From the NCBI RefSeq assembly GCF_000445105.1, contig NZ_ATDP01000097.1:124001-188000 (forward strand): a stretch of 64,000 nt of DNA, given 5' to 3'. The notes under the pieces were generated by a model. That model was not told the DNA's origin and ran no database searches. It saw only the letters and a program-made list of their open reading frames with translations. The stretch comes from Sphingobium lactosutens DS20 (GTDB taxonomy: Bacteria > Pseudomonadota > Alphaproteobacteria > Sphingomonadales > Sphingomonadaceae). The translations under genes and the position numbers were made by a program. This document shows, piece after piece, positions 28,914 through 38,326 of this stretch (position 1 is its first letter; every line of letters begins with the position of its first letter).

Positions 28914-29630
28914 GTGCGGATTCTGGCTTTGGCATCGCAGAAAGGCGGTTCTGGCAAGACGACGCTGTCCGGGCATCTGGCGGTGCAGGCCCAGCGTGCG
29001 GGCGCCGGCCCGGTCGTCCTGATCGACATCGATCCACAGGGATCGCTTGCCGATTGGTGGAACGAGCGCGAGGCCGAATTTCCCGCCTTTGCCCAGACCA
29101 CGGTCGCGCGCCTTGCCGCGGACCTCGAAATCTTGCGCCAGCAGGGCTTCAAGCTGGCCGTCATCGACACGCCGCCTGCCATCACCATGGCGATCCAGAG
29201 CGTCATTTCCGTCGCCGAGCTGATTGTCGTGCCGACCCGACCCAGCCCGCATGACCTGCGCGCCGTGGGCGCGACGGTTGACCTGTGCGAGCGGGCGGGC
29301 AAACCGCTGATCTTTGTCGTCAATGCCGCCACGCCCAAGGCGCGGATCACGTCCGAAGCGGCCGTCGCCCTGTCACAACATGGTACGGTTGCGCCGGTGA
29401 CGCTGCATCATCGCACCGATTTTGCCGCGTCGATGATCGACGGGCGCACGGTCATGGAGGTGGACCCGCGCGGGCGGTCCGCCGGAGAGGTGGAAACGCT
29501 GTGGGCCTATGTGTCCGACCGGCTGGAAAAGAATTTTCGGCGCACGGTCTTTTCGGTGCCCCATGGCAGCGTCGGCACCGTTGCCGCGCGCCCGGCCGGC
29601 GGCGGCTTTGGCCGTCGCGTGACCCAGTAA
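28914..29630 (+). CDS. ParA/MinD-family ATPase (orphan)
   Basis: The 238-residue ATPase has the deviant Walker A KGGSGKTT at the N-terminus, the DIDPQGSLADWW motif with switch I, and Walker B LAVIDTPP. Such proteins position DNA, protein clusters or envelope machines. The GTG at 28914 follows GGGGGAAG, a strong ribosome-binding site; upstream codons are not conserved. No parB or parS-like repeat is visible, so it is not the chromosome partition ParA. The downstream gene encodes a possible DNA-binding partner. Confidence 0.88.
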   Translation: MRILALASQKGGSGKTTLSGHLAVQAQRAGAGPVVLIDIDPQGSLADWWNEREAEFPAFAQTTVARLAADLEILRQQGFKLAVIDTPPAITMAIQSVISVAELIVVPTRPSPHDLRAVGATVDLCERAGKPLIFVVNAATPKARITSEAAVALSQHGTVAPVTLHHRTDFAASMIDGRTVMEVDPRGRSAGEVETLWAYVSDRLEKNFRRTVFSVPHGSVGTVAARPAGGGFGRRVTQ

Positions 29631-29645
29631 GGAAGGCACAGGCAT

Positions 29646-30203
29646 ATGGGCGAACCCAAACCCCTCGCGTCGCTGACCTCCGGCCTGCTTGCCCGCAAGG
29701 GCGCGGCGCAGCCGGCGATGCGCCGTCCGATGCTCGGCTTTGGCCATGGTCAGGCGAATGCGTTGCAGCAGGATGACCTGGGGTGGAACGACATGGGGTT
29801 CGATGTCGAACCCGCGCCCCAGCCCGTGGAGCAGCCGATCGCGATCGGCCTCACTCCGATGGGGGCGACGCTGGATGCGCCAGTGCCGCCGGTCGTCACC
29901 GAACGCGAGGAACTGGCCGAACGGATCAATGCCGCGCCTGAGGCGGTAAGGCCGGTGGGCAAGAAAACGGCCAAGCGCGCGGACCCGGTCCGCGCCGTGG
30001 CGCAGGGACGAAAGGCCGCCTTCACGCTGCGGCTCGACGCGGACCGGCACCTCAAACTCCGCCTCGCCAGCGCCGTGACCGGACGGTCCGCGCAGCAGAT
30101 GCTGACGCAGGCGCTCGACGAATTTCTGATGACCCTGCCGGAAATCGACCGGCTGGCCGAACAGTTGCCGCACGCGCGGCGCATGATGACGAAGGGTGGA
30201 TAA
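29646..30203 (+). CDS. Uncharacterised protein with ribbon-helix-helix-like C-terminal half
   Basis: I do not recognise a named family for this 185-residue protein. Its N-terminal 100 residues are low in structure and rich in Pro and Ala. The C-terminal part, FTLRLDADRHLKLRLASAV, then SAQQMLTQALDEFL, has the strand plus two helices of a ribbon-helix-helix domain, the fold used by ParG- and Omega-like partners of ParA ATPases. It starts 15 nt after parA and ends just before the SPOR lipoprotein gene, so a joint function is likely. Confidence 0.7.
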   Translation: MGEPKPLASLTSGLLARKGAAQPAMRRPMLGFGHGQANALQQDDLGWNDMGFDVEPAPQPVEQPIAIGLTPMGATLDAPVPPVVTEREELAERINAAPEAVRPVGKKTAKRADPVRAVAQGRKAAFTLRLDADRHLKLRLASAVTGRSAQQMLTQALDEFLMTLPEIDRLAEQLPHARRMMTKGG

Positions 30204-30204
30204 G

Positions 30205-31563
30205 ATGATGAAGCGCACGACGTTCGGAAAGGCGGCGATATCCTCGCTGATCGTCGCCACCACCATGGTCGGTTGCACGGGGGCGGCATTCCACCCCCGG
30301 GTGTCGATCTCTCAACCCAAGGGCGATGCGGCCAAGCTGGCCGCGAAAGCGACCAGGGCGCTGGATGATCGCGACGCCGGCAATGCGGTGAAAGCGGCCG
30401 AGGCTGCTGTGCAGCTGGCGCCGCAAAATGGCGATTATCGTCAATTGCTGGGCCGCGCCTATGTTCTGGCCGGGCGTTTCGCGTCGGCGGAAACGGCTTT
30501 GTCTGACGCTCTGGCTCTGGGCAGCAGCGACGCTCGCACGATCGTCAGTCTGGCGCTGGTGCAGGTGGCGCAGGGCCGCGCGGATGCCGCGCGCAGCCTG
30601 CTGGCTGGGCATGCGGACACGATCCCGGCGTCTGACTATGGCCTTGCCATGGCGATGGCGGGGGACGCGGACGGTGGCGTGCGCATCCTGTCGCAGGCAA
30701 TCCACGATCCTTCGGCGACCGCGCGCACGCGGCAGAACCTGGCCTATGCCTATGCCCTGGCCGGCCGCTGGAAAGATGCCCGACTGGTGGTGGACATGGA
30801 CCTTGACCCCGCAGACGCCAACAAGCGCGTGACGGAATGGGCGCAGCTGGCCGCACCCGCGCTCGCACCGCAGCGCGTCGCCGCGCTGATGGGCGTGACG
30901 ATGGATCAGGCGGATGCCGGGCAGCCCGCAATGTTGGCGCTCGCCCCTGTCGCTCCAGCCGGGCCCGCCGCCGATCCCGTTGCCCTGGCCGCCGCCGCGC
31001 CGGAAGCTGTCGTTCAGCCGGTACCGGAGGTCGCGCCGGTCGCCTTTGCCGATGCTGCGCCTGAAACCCAGCCTGTTCCCAAGCCAATAGTGGCCGCTGC
31101 CCCGATCAAGCGCGTGGCCGCGCGTGACTTCATCGTGGAGGATCGCACTACTGCGCCGGCGAAAGCCAAGACCGTCGTTGCGGCACAGCAAGCCGTCGCC
31201 CGGCAGCCGGCCCCGCGCGTGCAGAAGGCCGCTTTCATTAAGCCGGTATCGAACGCCAGCAATTGGGTCGTGCAACTCGGCGCCTATGACAGCGCCGCGA
31301 TCGCGCGGGAGAAATGGACGGCGATGGCCGGACGCAACAGCGCGCTCAGCGCCTTTCCCGTTCTCACCAGCCAGGCGAAGGTGGGCGGACGCCTTTATCA
31401 TCGGTTGGCGGTGAGCGGCTTTGCCAATCGCGACGACGCGATGACCGCGTGCCGCATGATACGCTCGCAGCGCGGTCAGTGCTTCGTGCGCGAAACCGCG
31501 CCCGGCGCCACGCCGCAGCGCTGGGCCGTATCCAGCCGGGGGCGGCAGTTCGCCGCGCGCTGA
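30205..31563 (+). CDS. TPR and SPOR-domain lipoprotein
   Basis: The 452-residue product has a lipoprotein signal ending MVGC (Cys24 with the ATG at 30205). TPR-like repeats follow (about 40-200, including AAEAAVQLAPQNGDYRQLLG), then a long Ala/Pro/Val-rich linker and a C-terminal SPOR domain from about 345 (NWVVQLGAYDSAAIAREKW). It would sit in the periplasm on the outer membrane and bind septal glycan. The start lies 1 nt after the stop of the preceding gene, so it is in the parA operon. Confidence 0.85.
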   Translation: MMKRTTFGKAAISSLIVATTMVGCTGAAFHPRVSISQPKGDAAKLAAKATRALDDRDAGNAVKAAEAAVQLAPQNGDYRQLLGRAYVLAGRFASAETALSDALALGSSDARTIVSLALVQVAQGRADAARSLLAGHADTIPASDYGLAMAMAGDADGGVRILSQAIHDPSATARTRQNLAYAYALAGRWKDARLVVDMDLDPADANKRVTEWAQLAAPALAPQRVAALMGVTMDQADAGQPAMLALAPVAPAGPAADPVALAAAAPEAVVQPVPEVAPVAFADAAPETQPVPKPIVAAAPIKRVAARDFIVEDRTTAPAKAKTVVAAQQAVARQPAPRVQKAAFIKPVSNASNWVVQLGAYDSAAIAREKWTAMAGRNSALSAFPVLTSQAKVGGRLYHRLAVSGFANRDDAMTACRMIRSQRGQCFVRETAPGATPQRWAVSSRGRQFAAR

Positions 31564-31589
31564 TCCGGTTTCTTCCCGAGTATGACCTG

Positions 31590-31622
31590 AAGCGCGCAGA
31601 GCCACCCCGGTTCTGCGCGCTT
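31590..31622 (+). terminator. Hairpin after the parA-SPOR operon
   Basis: A 14-bp stem with one G-T pair (31590-31603 with 31609-31622) and a 5-nt loop lies 26 nt after the last stop. It lacks a clear T-run, so termination may be inefficient or rho-assisted. The rest of the 274-nt gap up to 31837 shows no gene. Confidence 0.55.
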
Positions 31623-31837
31623 GTCATGTCTGACCGATGGAACGCTTGCCAACCGGTATCAGTGCCGATTGATAATGGCTCTCCGCCGATCACCTGAGCG
31701 ACTGGATATCGCAACAGCCAACCGGCGGAGAGGGTCAAGCAAAAAGAGAATTTCAAATAAGGAAGGTTTGCCGGATTGCTCGCGTTTCAAGTTGGCCTCT
31801 AGCCTTCAGAGCGCAGGTAGTCCGATTCTTGGTGTTT

Positions 31838-34096
31838 TTAAAATGAAAATCCCACTGTTGCGCCATATGTTCGCGGCGCCTGATAGTTCACGAAGTGAGA
31901 CCCATTGGGGAGCGTCGATGCGAAGTTGAGGACGCGCTTATTGAGAAGGTTTTTGCCGAATACGCCGAACGATATTTTGTTCGGCAACGTCAACTTCAGC
32001 GTGCCGTTTAGAATGTCATAGGCGCGCTGGCGCGTGATATTGTCGGACTCCGTGTAAAAGCCGCTCGAATGATAGAGATTGATAGCGCCATCGAATATGG
32101 CAAATCCCAGATCCCGATTGTACGACGCGCCTGCATTCATCGTGAACGTTGCCGCCAGGGGAAGCTGATTGCCTGCGCAGGAACCGACGACGCTCGGCGT
32201 CCCGCCCGCTGGCGTCGACCGAAGGCAGTTCGGAAAACTCGTGAACTTCGCGCTGATGAGGTTAAAGCCGCCGTTCAATCGCAACGAATCCGTTGCCTTG
32301 ACGGTAACGTCAGCATCTATTCCATAGTCCCGCGCCTTACCCGCGTTTAGAATCGTGATTGCACCGGCAAGAAGTTGCTGAATCTGAATGTCGGTATACC
32401 GGTAATAAAAGCCAGCGACATTCAGTCGGACACGACGATCCACAATGTCCAGTTTCAGCCCGCCTTCGAAAGCATCCAACGTTTCCGGACGGTACGCGGC
32501 CGACCCCGGCAAGGGCGCATTGAATCCGCCACTTTTGAAACCCCTGTTGTATGACAGATAGGCCAGAACCTCGGGGCTGAACCGATGATCGAGGCTGGCC
32601 CGATAGGTGAATTTATTAAATCTCTTCGAGGCGTCCGGCGCTTCGGTCGTCGGTAGCGCCAAATTTAAAGGCAGGACGAAGACGTCGGTCAGTCCATCAT
32701 ATGCCGAGCGCTTCTCGGTCGTGTACCGACCACCCAAAGTGAGGTTCGTATCATCAAAGATTTCGTAGGTTCCCTGGGCATAGCCGGCGAATGACTCAGC
32801 ACTGACTGAGTTGTTGATCGTGACGCGCACCCCCTGGTCATTGGCTGTCAGTATGAATGGATCGTATGCTGAGACGCCCTTGAAATAATAAGCGCCGACG
32901 AGCCAAGTGAATCTGCCACGCTGCCTGGAGGATAATTGCAATTCCTGGCTGAACTGATGATCCCCCTGGGTTTGCGAAATATATTCAAGCGGCTGCTGCG
33001 TCCCGTCATAATCGAATAAGGTCGACTGTTTCGACTTGCGATAGGCTGTCAGGCTCATAAAATTAAGGTCGTTTATTTCCTGATCATATCGCAGGCTGAC
33101 CCCGCCGCCCTTGGTCGTGGTAACAGGGGCGGTATCGTTGAAGGCGTCATACCCAAGATCGGGAACGGGGCCAGCCGCAGGGAAATAACCCGACACTGTT
33201 CCGCCCCGCACGACATTGGTGATGAAGGAGTCACGGTGAGTGGCGTAGTCGCCGATCAGGGTGAACTTCGTTCCGTCCCGAGGCGCAAAAACCATTTTGG
33301 AGCGCAGAGCAATGTCGCGGTCAATCTTGAGTACGTCCCCACCGGTCGCCAGGTTGCGCCCATAGCCATCACCCTGGTGAGTGCCGGTTACTGCGAAATC
33401 TGCAAAAAGCGTGTCTGTTATCGGGCCGCTGATATACGCGTCGCCATTGAAGATATCGTAGTTTCCATAGCTGACGTTGGCGCTGCCGGTTGCAACCTCG
33501 CTCGGTTCCCGCGTGGTTATCTGCAGCAGTCCGCCCGTCGCGTTTCGACCGAACAGAGTACCTTGCGGACCCTTCAAGACTTCGATCTGCGCGACGTTAT
33601 TCAATGCCAGCAACGAAGCCGCAGGTGATGCATAATAAACCCCGTCAATATACAAGGCGATCGGGTTTTCGACACCAGGCCCGATGCCATTACTGCCGAT
33701 CCCCCGAAGACTGAACGAAACGCTGCCAGCACTGTTTGTAACGTTGAGGGCCGGCACTACCAGCTTGATATCACTGACGTTATTGATGCCGGTGTTTGAC
33801 AGTTGCGTCGCGGTAACGGCGCTAATGGCGATCGGAACGTCCTGAAGGCTTTCGGAACGCTTTTGCGCCGTCACGACAATATCCTCAAGGCCCTGACTTT
33901 CCGGCGCAGTGCCAGGGGCTTGGGGGGAAACGGAACCGGATGGTACGGGAGCATTGTCTGGAATAGACGAGGGCTGGTTTTGCCCGCCGACGGTTCCCTG
34001 CGATTGGGGAAGGCTGCCGGCGGGTATTTGGGCCCAGGCTGTGGTCGAAAGCAAAGTCGCGACCAAATTGCCAAGGACAGCATGGCGATAGATCAT
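31838..34096 (-). CDS. TonB-dependent outer membrane receptor
   Basis: This 752-residue receptor has a signal peptide ending in AWAQ, a Pro/Gly/Gln-rich spacer, a TonB box EDIVVTAQKR (71-80), a plug domain (VPIAISAVTATQLSNTGINN) and a 22-strand-type barrel that ends in Phe (TVGFSF). The long spacer and VVTAQKR box are typical of the many sphingomonad receptors used for uptake of aromatic or lignin-derived compounds. It is the last gene of a six-gene minus-strand operon, so its ligand is probably the operon's substrate. Base composition is less GC-rich than in the flanking core genes. Confidence 0.93.
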   Translation of the reverse strand: MIYRHAVLGNLVATLLSTTAWAQIPAGSLPQSQGTVGGQNQPSSIPDNAPVPSGSVSPQAPGTAPESQGLEDIVVTAQKRSESLQDVPIAISAVTATQLSNTGINNVSDIKLVVPALNVTNSAGSVSFSLRGIGSNGIGPGVENPIALYIDGVYYASPAASLLALNNVAQIEVLKGPQGTLFGRNATGGLLQITTREPSEVATGSANVSYGNYDIFNGDAYISGPITDTLFADFAVTGTHQGDGYGRNLATGGDVLKIDRDIALRSKMVFAPRDGTKFTLIGDYATHRDSFITNVVRGGTVSGYFPAAGPVPDLGYDAFNDTAPVTTTKGGGVSLRYDQEINDLNFMSLTAYRKSKQSTLFDYDGTQQPLEYISQTQGDHQFSQELQLSSRQRGRFTWLVGAYYFKGVSAYDPFILTANDQGVRVTINNSVSAESFAGYAQGTYEIFDDTNLTLGGRYTTEKRSAYDGLTDVFVLPLNLALPTTEAPDASKRFNKFTYRASLDHRFSPEVLAYLSYNRGFKSGGFNAPLPGSAAYRPETLDAFEGGLKLDIVDRRVRLNVAGFYYRYTDIQIQQLLAGAITILNAGKARDYGIDADVTVKATDSLRLNGGFNLISAKFTSFPNCLRSTPAGGTPSVVGSCAGNQLPLAATFTMNAGASYNRDLGFAIFDGAINLYHSSGFYTESDNITRQRAYDILNGTLKLTLPNKISFGVFGKNLLNKRVLNFASTLPNGSHFVNYQAPRTYGATVGFSF

Positions 34097-34163
34097 AATA
34101 TTCCTCTCCCCAAAAAATGCCTCGCCGGCTTCGAATGTCCGGATGCGAGGTGCTGGTCGTTAT

Positions 34164-35195
34164 TTAAGCTGCTTCGATCATGTTGTTTTCGGCGCGAATG
34201 AGCTTGTCGAGCAGCATCCGGGCGCGCACGGCGGCCACGTCGGTCTTCAAGATTACGGGCTTCATTTCCAGCAAGTCGGCGCCTCCCATCATCGAGCTGC
34301 AGGCCCGGATCATCGGCTCGTCCTCTTCCATGAAGGCTTGGCGCGTCGTCTGCCGAATTGCCTCGTCCGCGTCCGGGTCATCCAGCGCGACATTGCGGGC
34401 AATCGCATAGAAATAGTGAGTGCTGTTGTCCGTCGCAGGACAGAGCAGATGAAGGCTTGGCAGCCGAACGCCTTGCTCAGGATCGCCGTTGACCTCGCTC
34501 ATCCTAAAATCGAGATATAAGGACGACGGTGCAGTGAGGTGCATATAGGCGCGCACGTCCGTGCGGTCGCGCGGGAAAAAGGGCTTGAGTTGCGGCGACG
34601 GAGGGACGTTCCGAAAATCATAATCCGAATGAACGGATATGCCATTCTGATGAAAGCGATGGTGGAGGTTGTCGCCACCATATTCTTCAGACGACAGCCC
34701 ACCCCTGTGGATGTACGATGCGTGGGTCAGATCCATCAGATTGTCGATGATGAGGCGGTAATTGGCATCGACCAGCAGATAGCCGGCAACCGGCTTGAAG
34801 TCGGGACTCACCATGAACTCTGTGTCGATGATGTCGTCCACCGATGCCCGCGATGGGTCGCCCATCCAGATCCAGAGCACGCCGCCGCGATCGACCACTG
34901 GGTAAGTCTTTAGCTGAACCTTTGGCACGCTACGATCACCATGCGGATTTGCGATGCAATGGCCGTTGCGATCAAAAACAAGACCGTGATACCCGCATTC
35001 GATCGCACTGCCGCACACGCGCCCAAGATGCAGCGGTGCAAAGCGATGCGGGCAGCGATCGGACATCGCCACCGGCTCGCCGTCTTCTGCGCGGAACAGC
35101 AGCACCGGCTCGTTCAGCAGGCTTCTGCCAAGCGGCTTCTCCGCAATTTCGTCGCTCCACCCGGCCGGATACCAAGCATTGCGTAGAAAAGTCAT
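34164..35195 (-). CDS. Rieske non-heme iron aromatic oxygenase, VanA-like (oxygenase 1)
   Basis: The 343-residue product has the Rieske [2Fe-2S] ligands Cys48, His50, Cys67 and His70 (CPH / CGYH) and the mononuclear iron triad start DLTHASYIH (Asp155, His158, His163). The N-terminus FLRNAWYPAGWSDEI is typical of vanillate and dicamba O-demethylase oxygenases, which are homotrimers fed by a separate reductase. No reductase or ferredoxin gene is in the cluster. The substrate is inferred to be an aromatic acid or ether. Confidence 0.92.
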   Translation of the reverse strand: MTFLRNAWYPAGWSDEIAEKPLGRSLLNEPVLLFRAEDGEPVAMSDRCPHRFAPLHLGRVCGSAIECGYHGLVFDRNGHCIANPHGDRSVPKVQLKTYPVVDRGGVLWIWMGDPSRASVDDIIDTEFMVSPDFKPVAGYLLVDANYRLIIDNLMDLTHASYIHRGGLSSEEYGGDNLHHRFHQNGISVHSDYDFRNVPPSPQLKPFFPRDRTDVRAYMHLTAPSSLYLDFRMSEVNGDPEQGVRLPSLHLLCPATDNSTHYFYAIARNVALDDPDADEAIRQTTRQAFMEEDEPMIRACSSMMGGADLLEMKPVILKTDVAAVRARMLLDKLIRAENNMIEAA

Positions 35196-35238
35196 GTCAC
35201 TCTCCAGATATGATGCAGGTCAAGGCCGCGCCGTTCGC

Positions 35239-36120
35239 TCAATTGGTTTTCAACCCCAGTAGCTCGCGGGCTTCGCCCGGGCTTGCGATCTCAAAGCCAA
35301 GCTCGGTTGCGATACGACGGGTGCGCGCGACCAGTTGCTCATTCGTGGCAAGCTCGCCTTTCGCGTAGTAATTATTGTCCTCAAGCCCGACGCGGACATG
35401 GCCGCCCAGAAGCATCGCCTGGGTCGTTGCGGGAAGCTGGGCGGATCCGATTGCCGACACGCAAAAGATGGACTGCGGGGGAAGCGCCGCAATCATCGCA
35501 GCCAGAATGTCGTGGCTGTACGGCATCGCGCCTTGGAATCCGCGATCTGCACCCAGCACCATGTTGATATAATAGGGCGGCTTGTCGTACCCTTTTTGGA
35601 TCAAGCGCGTGACATCCTGAAGAATGTGGTTTGGAGCGAACACTTCCCACTCCGGCTTGATGCCGCGCTCGATCATCCGCTTGACCAACTGTTCACAGCG
35701 ATTTGGTGGCGTGATGACCACGATTTCTCTGCCGCCGTGCACGTCGCAGAACGTCATGCCATCGAATGTCGCCATCTCTGCGCCAGCGTCACATCCCTTG
35801 AGGCGTTCTTCAAAACTCGACTCGAAAAGCCCGTCGGGTCGCTCGATCAGCATGTCGCCGCTTGAACCACCACCAGTCGAATTATTGATGACGATATCGC
35901 ATTTCTCGCGAATACGCCGGTTTATATTCGAATATATTTCAGCATTGCAGGTTGCTTGATCGTCTGGACGTCGCGCGTGGAGTGCCGCGATGGATGCACC
36001 CTCTTTGTAAGAAAGAAAAACCGACTCTGCTATTTCCTCAGGCTGTGTGGGTAAATTTGGGTTTTGGCTCTTCTGTGCCATTCCGCCAGTCGGTGCGACC
36101 GTGATCATTAAGCGAGACAT
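35239..36120 (-). CDS. BKACE (DUF849) family beta-keto acid cleavage enzyme-like protein with altered zinc site
   Basis: BKACE enzymes split beta-keto acids with acetyl-CoA, using a zinc bound by an H-x-H pair and a Glu. The 293-residue protein has the family N-terminus (ITVAPTGGMAQ, then NPNLPTQPEEIAE), a TGGGSSGD phosphate-type loop and GLEDNNYYAKGELATNEQLV with the late Glu. At the metal site it reads AALHARRPDD, so the first His (residue 46 in the Kce reference) is Ala46 while His48 is kept. Activity may be changed or metal binding may use another residue. Gaps to both neighbours are about 45 nt. Confidence 0.85.
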   Translation of the reverse strand: MSRLMITVAPTGGMAQKSQNPNLPTQPEEIAESVFLSYKEGASIAALHARRPDDQATCNAEIYSNINRRIREKCDIVINNSTGGGSSGDMLIERPDGLFESSFEERLKGCDAGAEMATFDGMTFCDVHGGREIVVITPPNRCEQLVKRMIERGIKPEWEVFAPNHILQDVTRLIQKGYDKPPYYINMVLGADRGFQGAMPYSHDILAAMIAALPPQSIFCVSAIGSAQLPATTQAMLLGGHVRVGLEDNNYYAKGELATNEQLVARTRRIATELGFEIASPGEARELLGLKTN

Positions 36121-36165
36121 GAGGGTGGTCTTTCGTCATTGGTTCAAAAACGTATCAAGATGCGA

Positions 36166-37119
36166 TTATTGCATCGCAACCTTCACCGACAGCCGGCCCA
36201 AGCGTTCAATTTCAATATGAATGGAACCATTGAAGTTGAGCATGTTGGCGCGGGTGACGCCCGGTATGTCCGGCGCATCGGGATCATCATTGTCGCCGCC
36301 CACAGCAGTACCCATCGATACGACATCGCCTGGCAGGAGAGTCATCGTCTGGGAGATGTGCGAAAGCGCGTCGCCGACACTCCAGGTGTAATTTCCCGTA
36401 TGGTCAGACGCGATCAGCCGATCATCCATCCAGCAGCGGATGGTGAGGTCGGCAGGATTGGGCACCTCGTCGCGCGTCACAATAAAAGGTCCCATAGGGG
36501 CGAAGGTGTCGCTCGCTTTGTATCTGCCCGGATATGTCGTGAAGCCCACTGCGGGTTCGTTCGCACCGGTTGCCGCATCCGGCTTGAAAAAGCGGAAGCT
36601 GAACGAATCCTCTTCCCTCATCCCGACAGAGGTGACGTCGTTGATGATTGAGTAGCCGAAAATCGCATCAAGTGCTTCGCTTGGCGTAGCGCGACTGATC
36701 TTGCTGCCAATGACGACACCAAGTTCGGGTTCGGGATGGGTCAACCCGTCGGTCTGACGCAGTCTCACTGCGGAGCCGTGACCGGTCAGGGCAGTAAACG
36801 GTTTGAGGAAGAAGGCGGGGTGATCGGTTGGCGCCCTTATTTTGACTGCATCCAATGAGCGGTTGTTAAGTGCGAGGAAGGCCATCTTGCTTGGGCGGTC
36901 GATCGGGGGGAGCCAGGATACGTCTTCGGGTGCGTAGGTGCCCTCCGCTTTTGCAATCTTGTTCTGCACCATAGTGAGAACTTCCGGACCAGCCTCGATA
37001 AGGGAAGCCATATCGCGGGGGGCTGATGGGAACACAGAACGAATATCAAGCAGGCGACCATTGGCGGCTTGCACACCCAATATTTTGTTTCCGTTTGCTA
37101 CAAACGTCGCCAGTTTCAC
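36166..37119 (-). CDS. Fumarylacetoacetate hydrolase (FAH) family protein
   Basis: The 317-residue product has the FAH-fold metal motif HPEPELGVVIG (Glu130, Glu132), a later Asp in YSIINDVTS, and the C-terminal MTLLPGDVVSMGT of family members that hydrolyse or hydrate 2-keto-dienoates after meta-cleavage. Such enzymes act as acylpyruvases, hydratases or decarboxylases; the exact reaction is not decided by sequence. It overlaps the upstream alpha/beta hydrolase by 4 nt, in line with consecutive steps. Confidence 0.9.
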   Translation of the reverse strand: MKLATFVANGNKILGVQAANGRLLDIRSVFPSAPRDMASLIEAGPEVLTMVQNKIAKAEGTYAPEDVSWLPPIDRPSKMAFLALNNRSLDAVKIRAPTDHPAFFLKPFTALTGHGSAVRLRQTDGLTHPEPELGVVIGSKISRATPSEALDAIFGYSIINDVTSVGMREEDSFSFRFFKPDAATGANEPAVGFTTYPGRYKASDTFAPMGPFIVTRDEVPNPADLTIRCWMDDRLIASDHTGNYTWSVGDALSHISQTMTLLPGDVVSMGTAVGGDNDDPDAPDIPGVTRANMLNFNGSIHIEIERLGRLSVKVAMQ

Positions 37120-37835
37120 GCTATTTTCTCCTGATCATCCTGTGGCACTTGAGCTTGCAGAAATTCGGCCGCCGCTTCACGGAACCCTGGCGTGGCGGGC
37201 AGATCAAAATGTCCGACCCCTTTCAGCCAAATGACCTGGGCAGGCCGCAGGCTGGACACGAGTTGTTCGGCATTACTGGCGATTGGATCTTCGGTCCCAT
37301 TTACAAGAAGCACCGATGCGATGATGTTCTTGAAATCGTCCGGCTTGAACAACGGGTTGGGCGGACGGCGAAGAACAGCGGCGACCGCCGATCGATCGTT
37401 CGACTTGACGTCAAAGGTGCTGATGAATTTGCTTACAGGAGCCGGTACATCACCCGAATATCTGCCTTCCAGCGCATCGGCTGCCGCGTCCGCCACGCTT
37501 TCGCGCGCGAAGACATTGTCTCCCACGCCGCCCAGAACCAACCGTCTGATCCGTCCCGGGAAGCGTATGGCCAAATCTAGCAGCACCTTGCTTCCCAGGG
37601 AGAAGCCGACTGCATCGAAAACATCCGGGAGCCTTGTCGCGACGCTCCCTGCAAGGTCGGCATAGGCCGACGGGCTGTGGGAATGCGACCCCGGGCCATG
37701 CCCCGGCAAGTTAATCAAATCCACGCGGCGTGTGGAAAATGTTTGTGGCCATCCTGTGCGTTCGAACGTGGCAGCCGGCGTGCCGCCGCAGCCGTGAAAC
37801 AGGAGAAGCGGAAGGTCGTCAGAACCAGACGTCAT
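37116..37835 (-). CDS. Alpha/beta hydrolase (meta-cleavage-product hydrolase candidate)
   Basis: The 239-residue product has the oxyanion region LLLFHGCGGTP, the nucleophile elbow GFSLGS (Ser79), the acid region NGTEDPIA and the catalytic His in KGVGHFDLP. The size is on the small side for C-C bond hydrolases of meta-cleavage pathways (about 280), so an esterase role is possible. It overlaps FAH downstream and the SnoaL-like gene upstream by 4 nt each (ATGA). Confidence 0.85.
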   Translation of the reverse strand: MTSGSDDLPLLLFHGCGGTPAATFERTGWPQTFSTRRVDLINLPGHGPGSHSHSPSAYADLAGSVATRLPDVFDAVGFSLGSKVLLDLAIRFPGRIRRLVLGGVGDNVFARESVADAAADALEGRYSGDVPAPVSKFISTFDVKSNDRSAVAAVLRRPPNPLFKPDDFKNIIASVLLVNGTEDPIASNAEQLVSSLRPAQVIWLKGVGHFDLPATPGFREAAAEFLQAQVPQDDQEKIA

Positions 37836-38326
37836 TGCGCCACCCCGTCTGCAGGTTCGCTCGCTAAGGGCGGCGGAACCTCCATGAAGGGGTCAATCTG
37901 GAGAGTGTGCAGCCACCAGTTGCCGTCAGGATCGCAGCGACATTCTGCAAGGCAACGGCCAATGGACGAGGGTGCCGAGGCCGGTAAGGGAAGCGGTCCG
38001 CTGCCCGAAAAAACCAGAACCGCGAATTTCAATTCCGCCCGTGCCGCGCCAGTGATGGCGATGACCGGATAGCTGGCGTGGTGGATCGTCGAACGGTTGG
38101 CATCGGCTGCCCGCACCCGACGTTCCTTGAGAAAGGAGAGTATGGCTTCGTGCCCGGCAAATTCTTGGCCGGCTATGGAGAATGTGCCATCCTGCAAGAA
38201 CAGGGCCGCACCAGCTTCCGCGTCCAGATCGTCTGCCGCCAGCCAAAATCGCTGCACCAGAGTAACAAGCCGGTGAGCGTCGGCCAGCAAAACGGCACGA
38301 TCATCGAGAAGATCCCTGGCCACCAT
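37832..38326 (-). CDS. SnoaL-like / NTF2-fold protein
   Basis: This 164-residue protein fits the cone-shaped alpha+beta NTF2 fold: a helical start with RFWLAADDLDAEAGAALFLQDGTFSI, noted here as RFWLAADDLD and FLQDGTFSI, then beta-strands ending WWLHTLQIDPFM. Relatives include SnoaL cyclases, dehydratases and small subunits of ring-hydroxylating oxygenases. It is the first gene of the operon that ends with the TonB receptor. A stop codon lies immediately before the ATG, which fixes the earliest start. Confidence 0.75.
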   Translation of the reverse strand: MVARDLLDDRAVLLADAHRLVTLVQRFWLAADDLDAEAGAALFLQDGTFSIAGQEFAGHEAILSFLKERRVRAADANRSTIHHASYPVIAITGAARAELKFAVLVFSGSGPLPLPASAPSSIGRCLAECRCDPDGNWWLHTLQIDPFMEVPPPLASEPADGVAQ

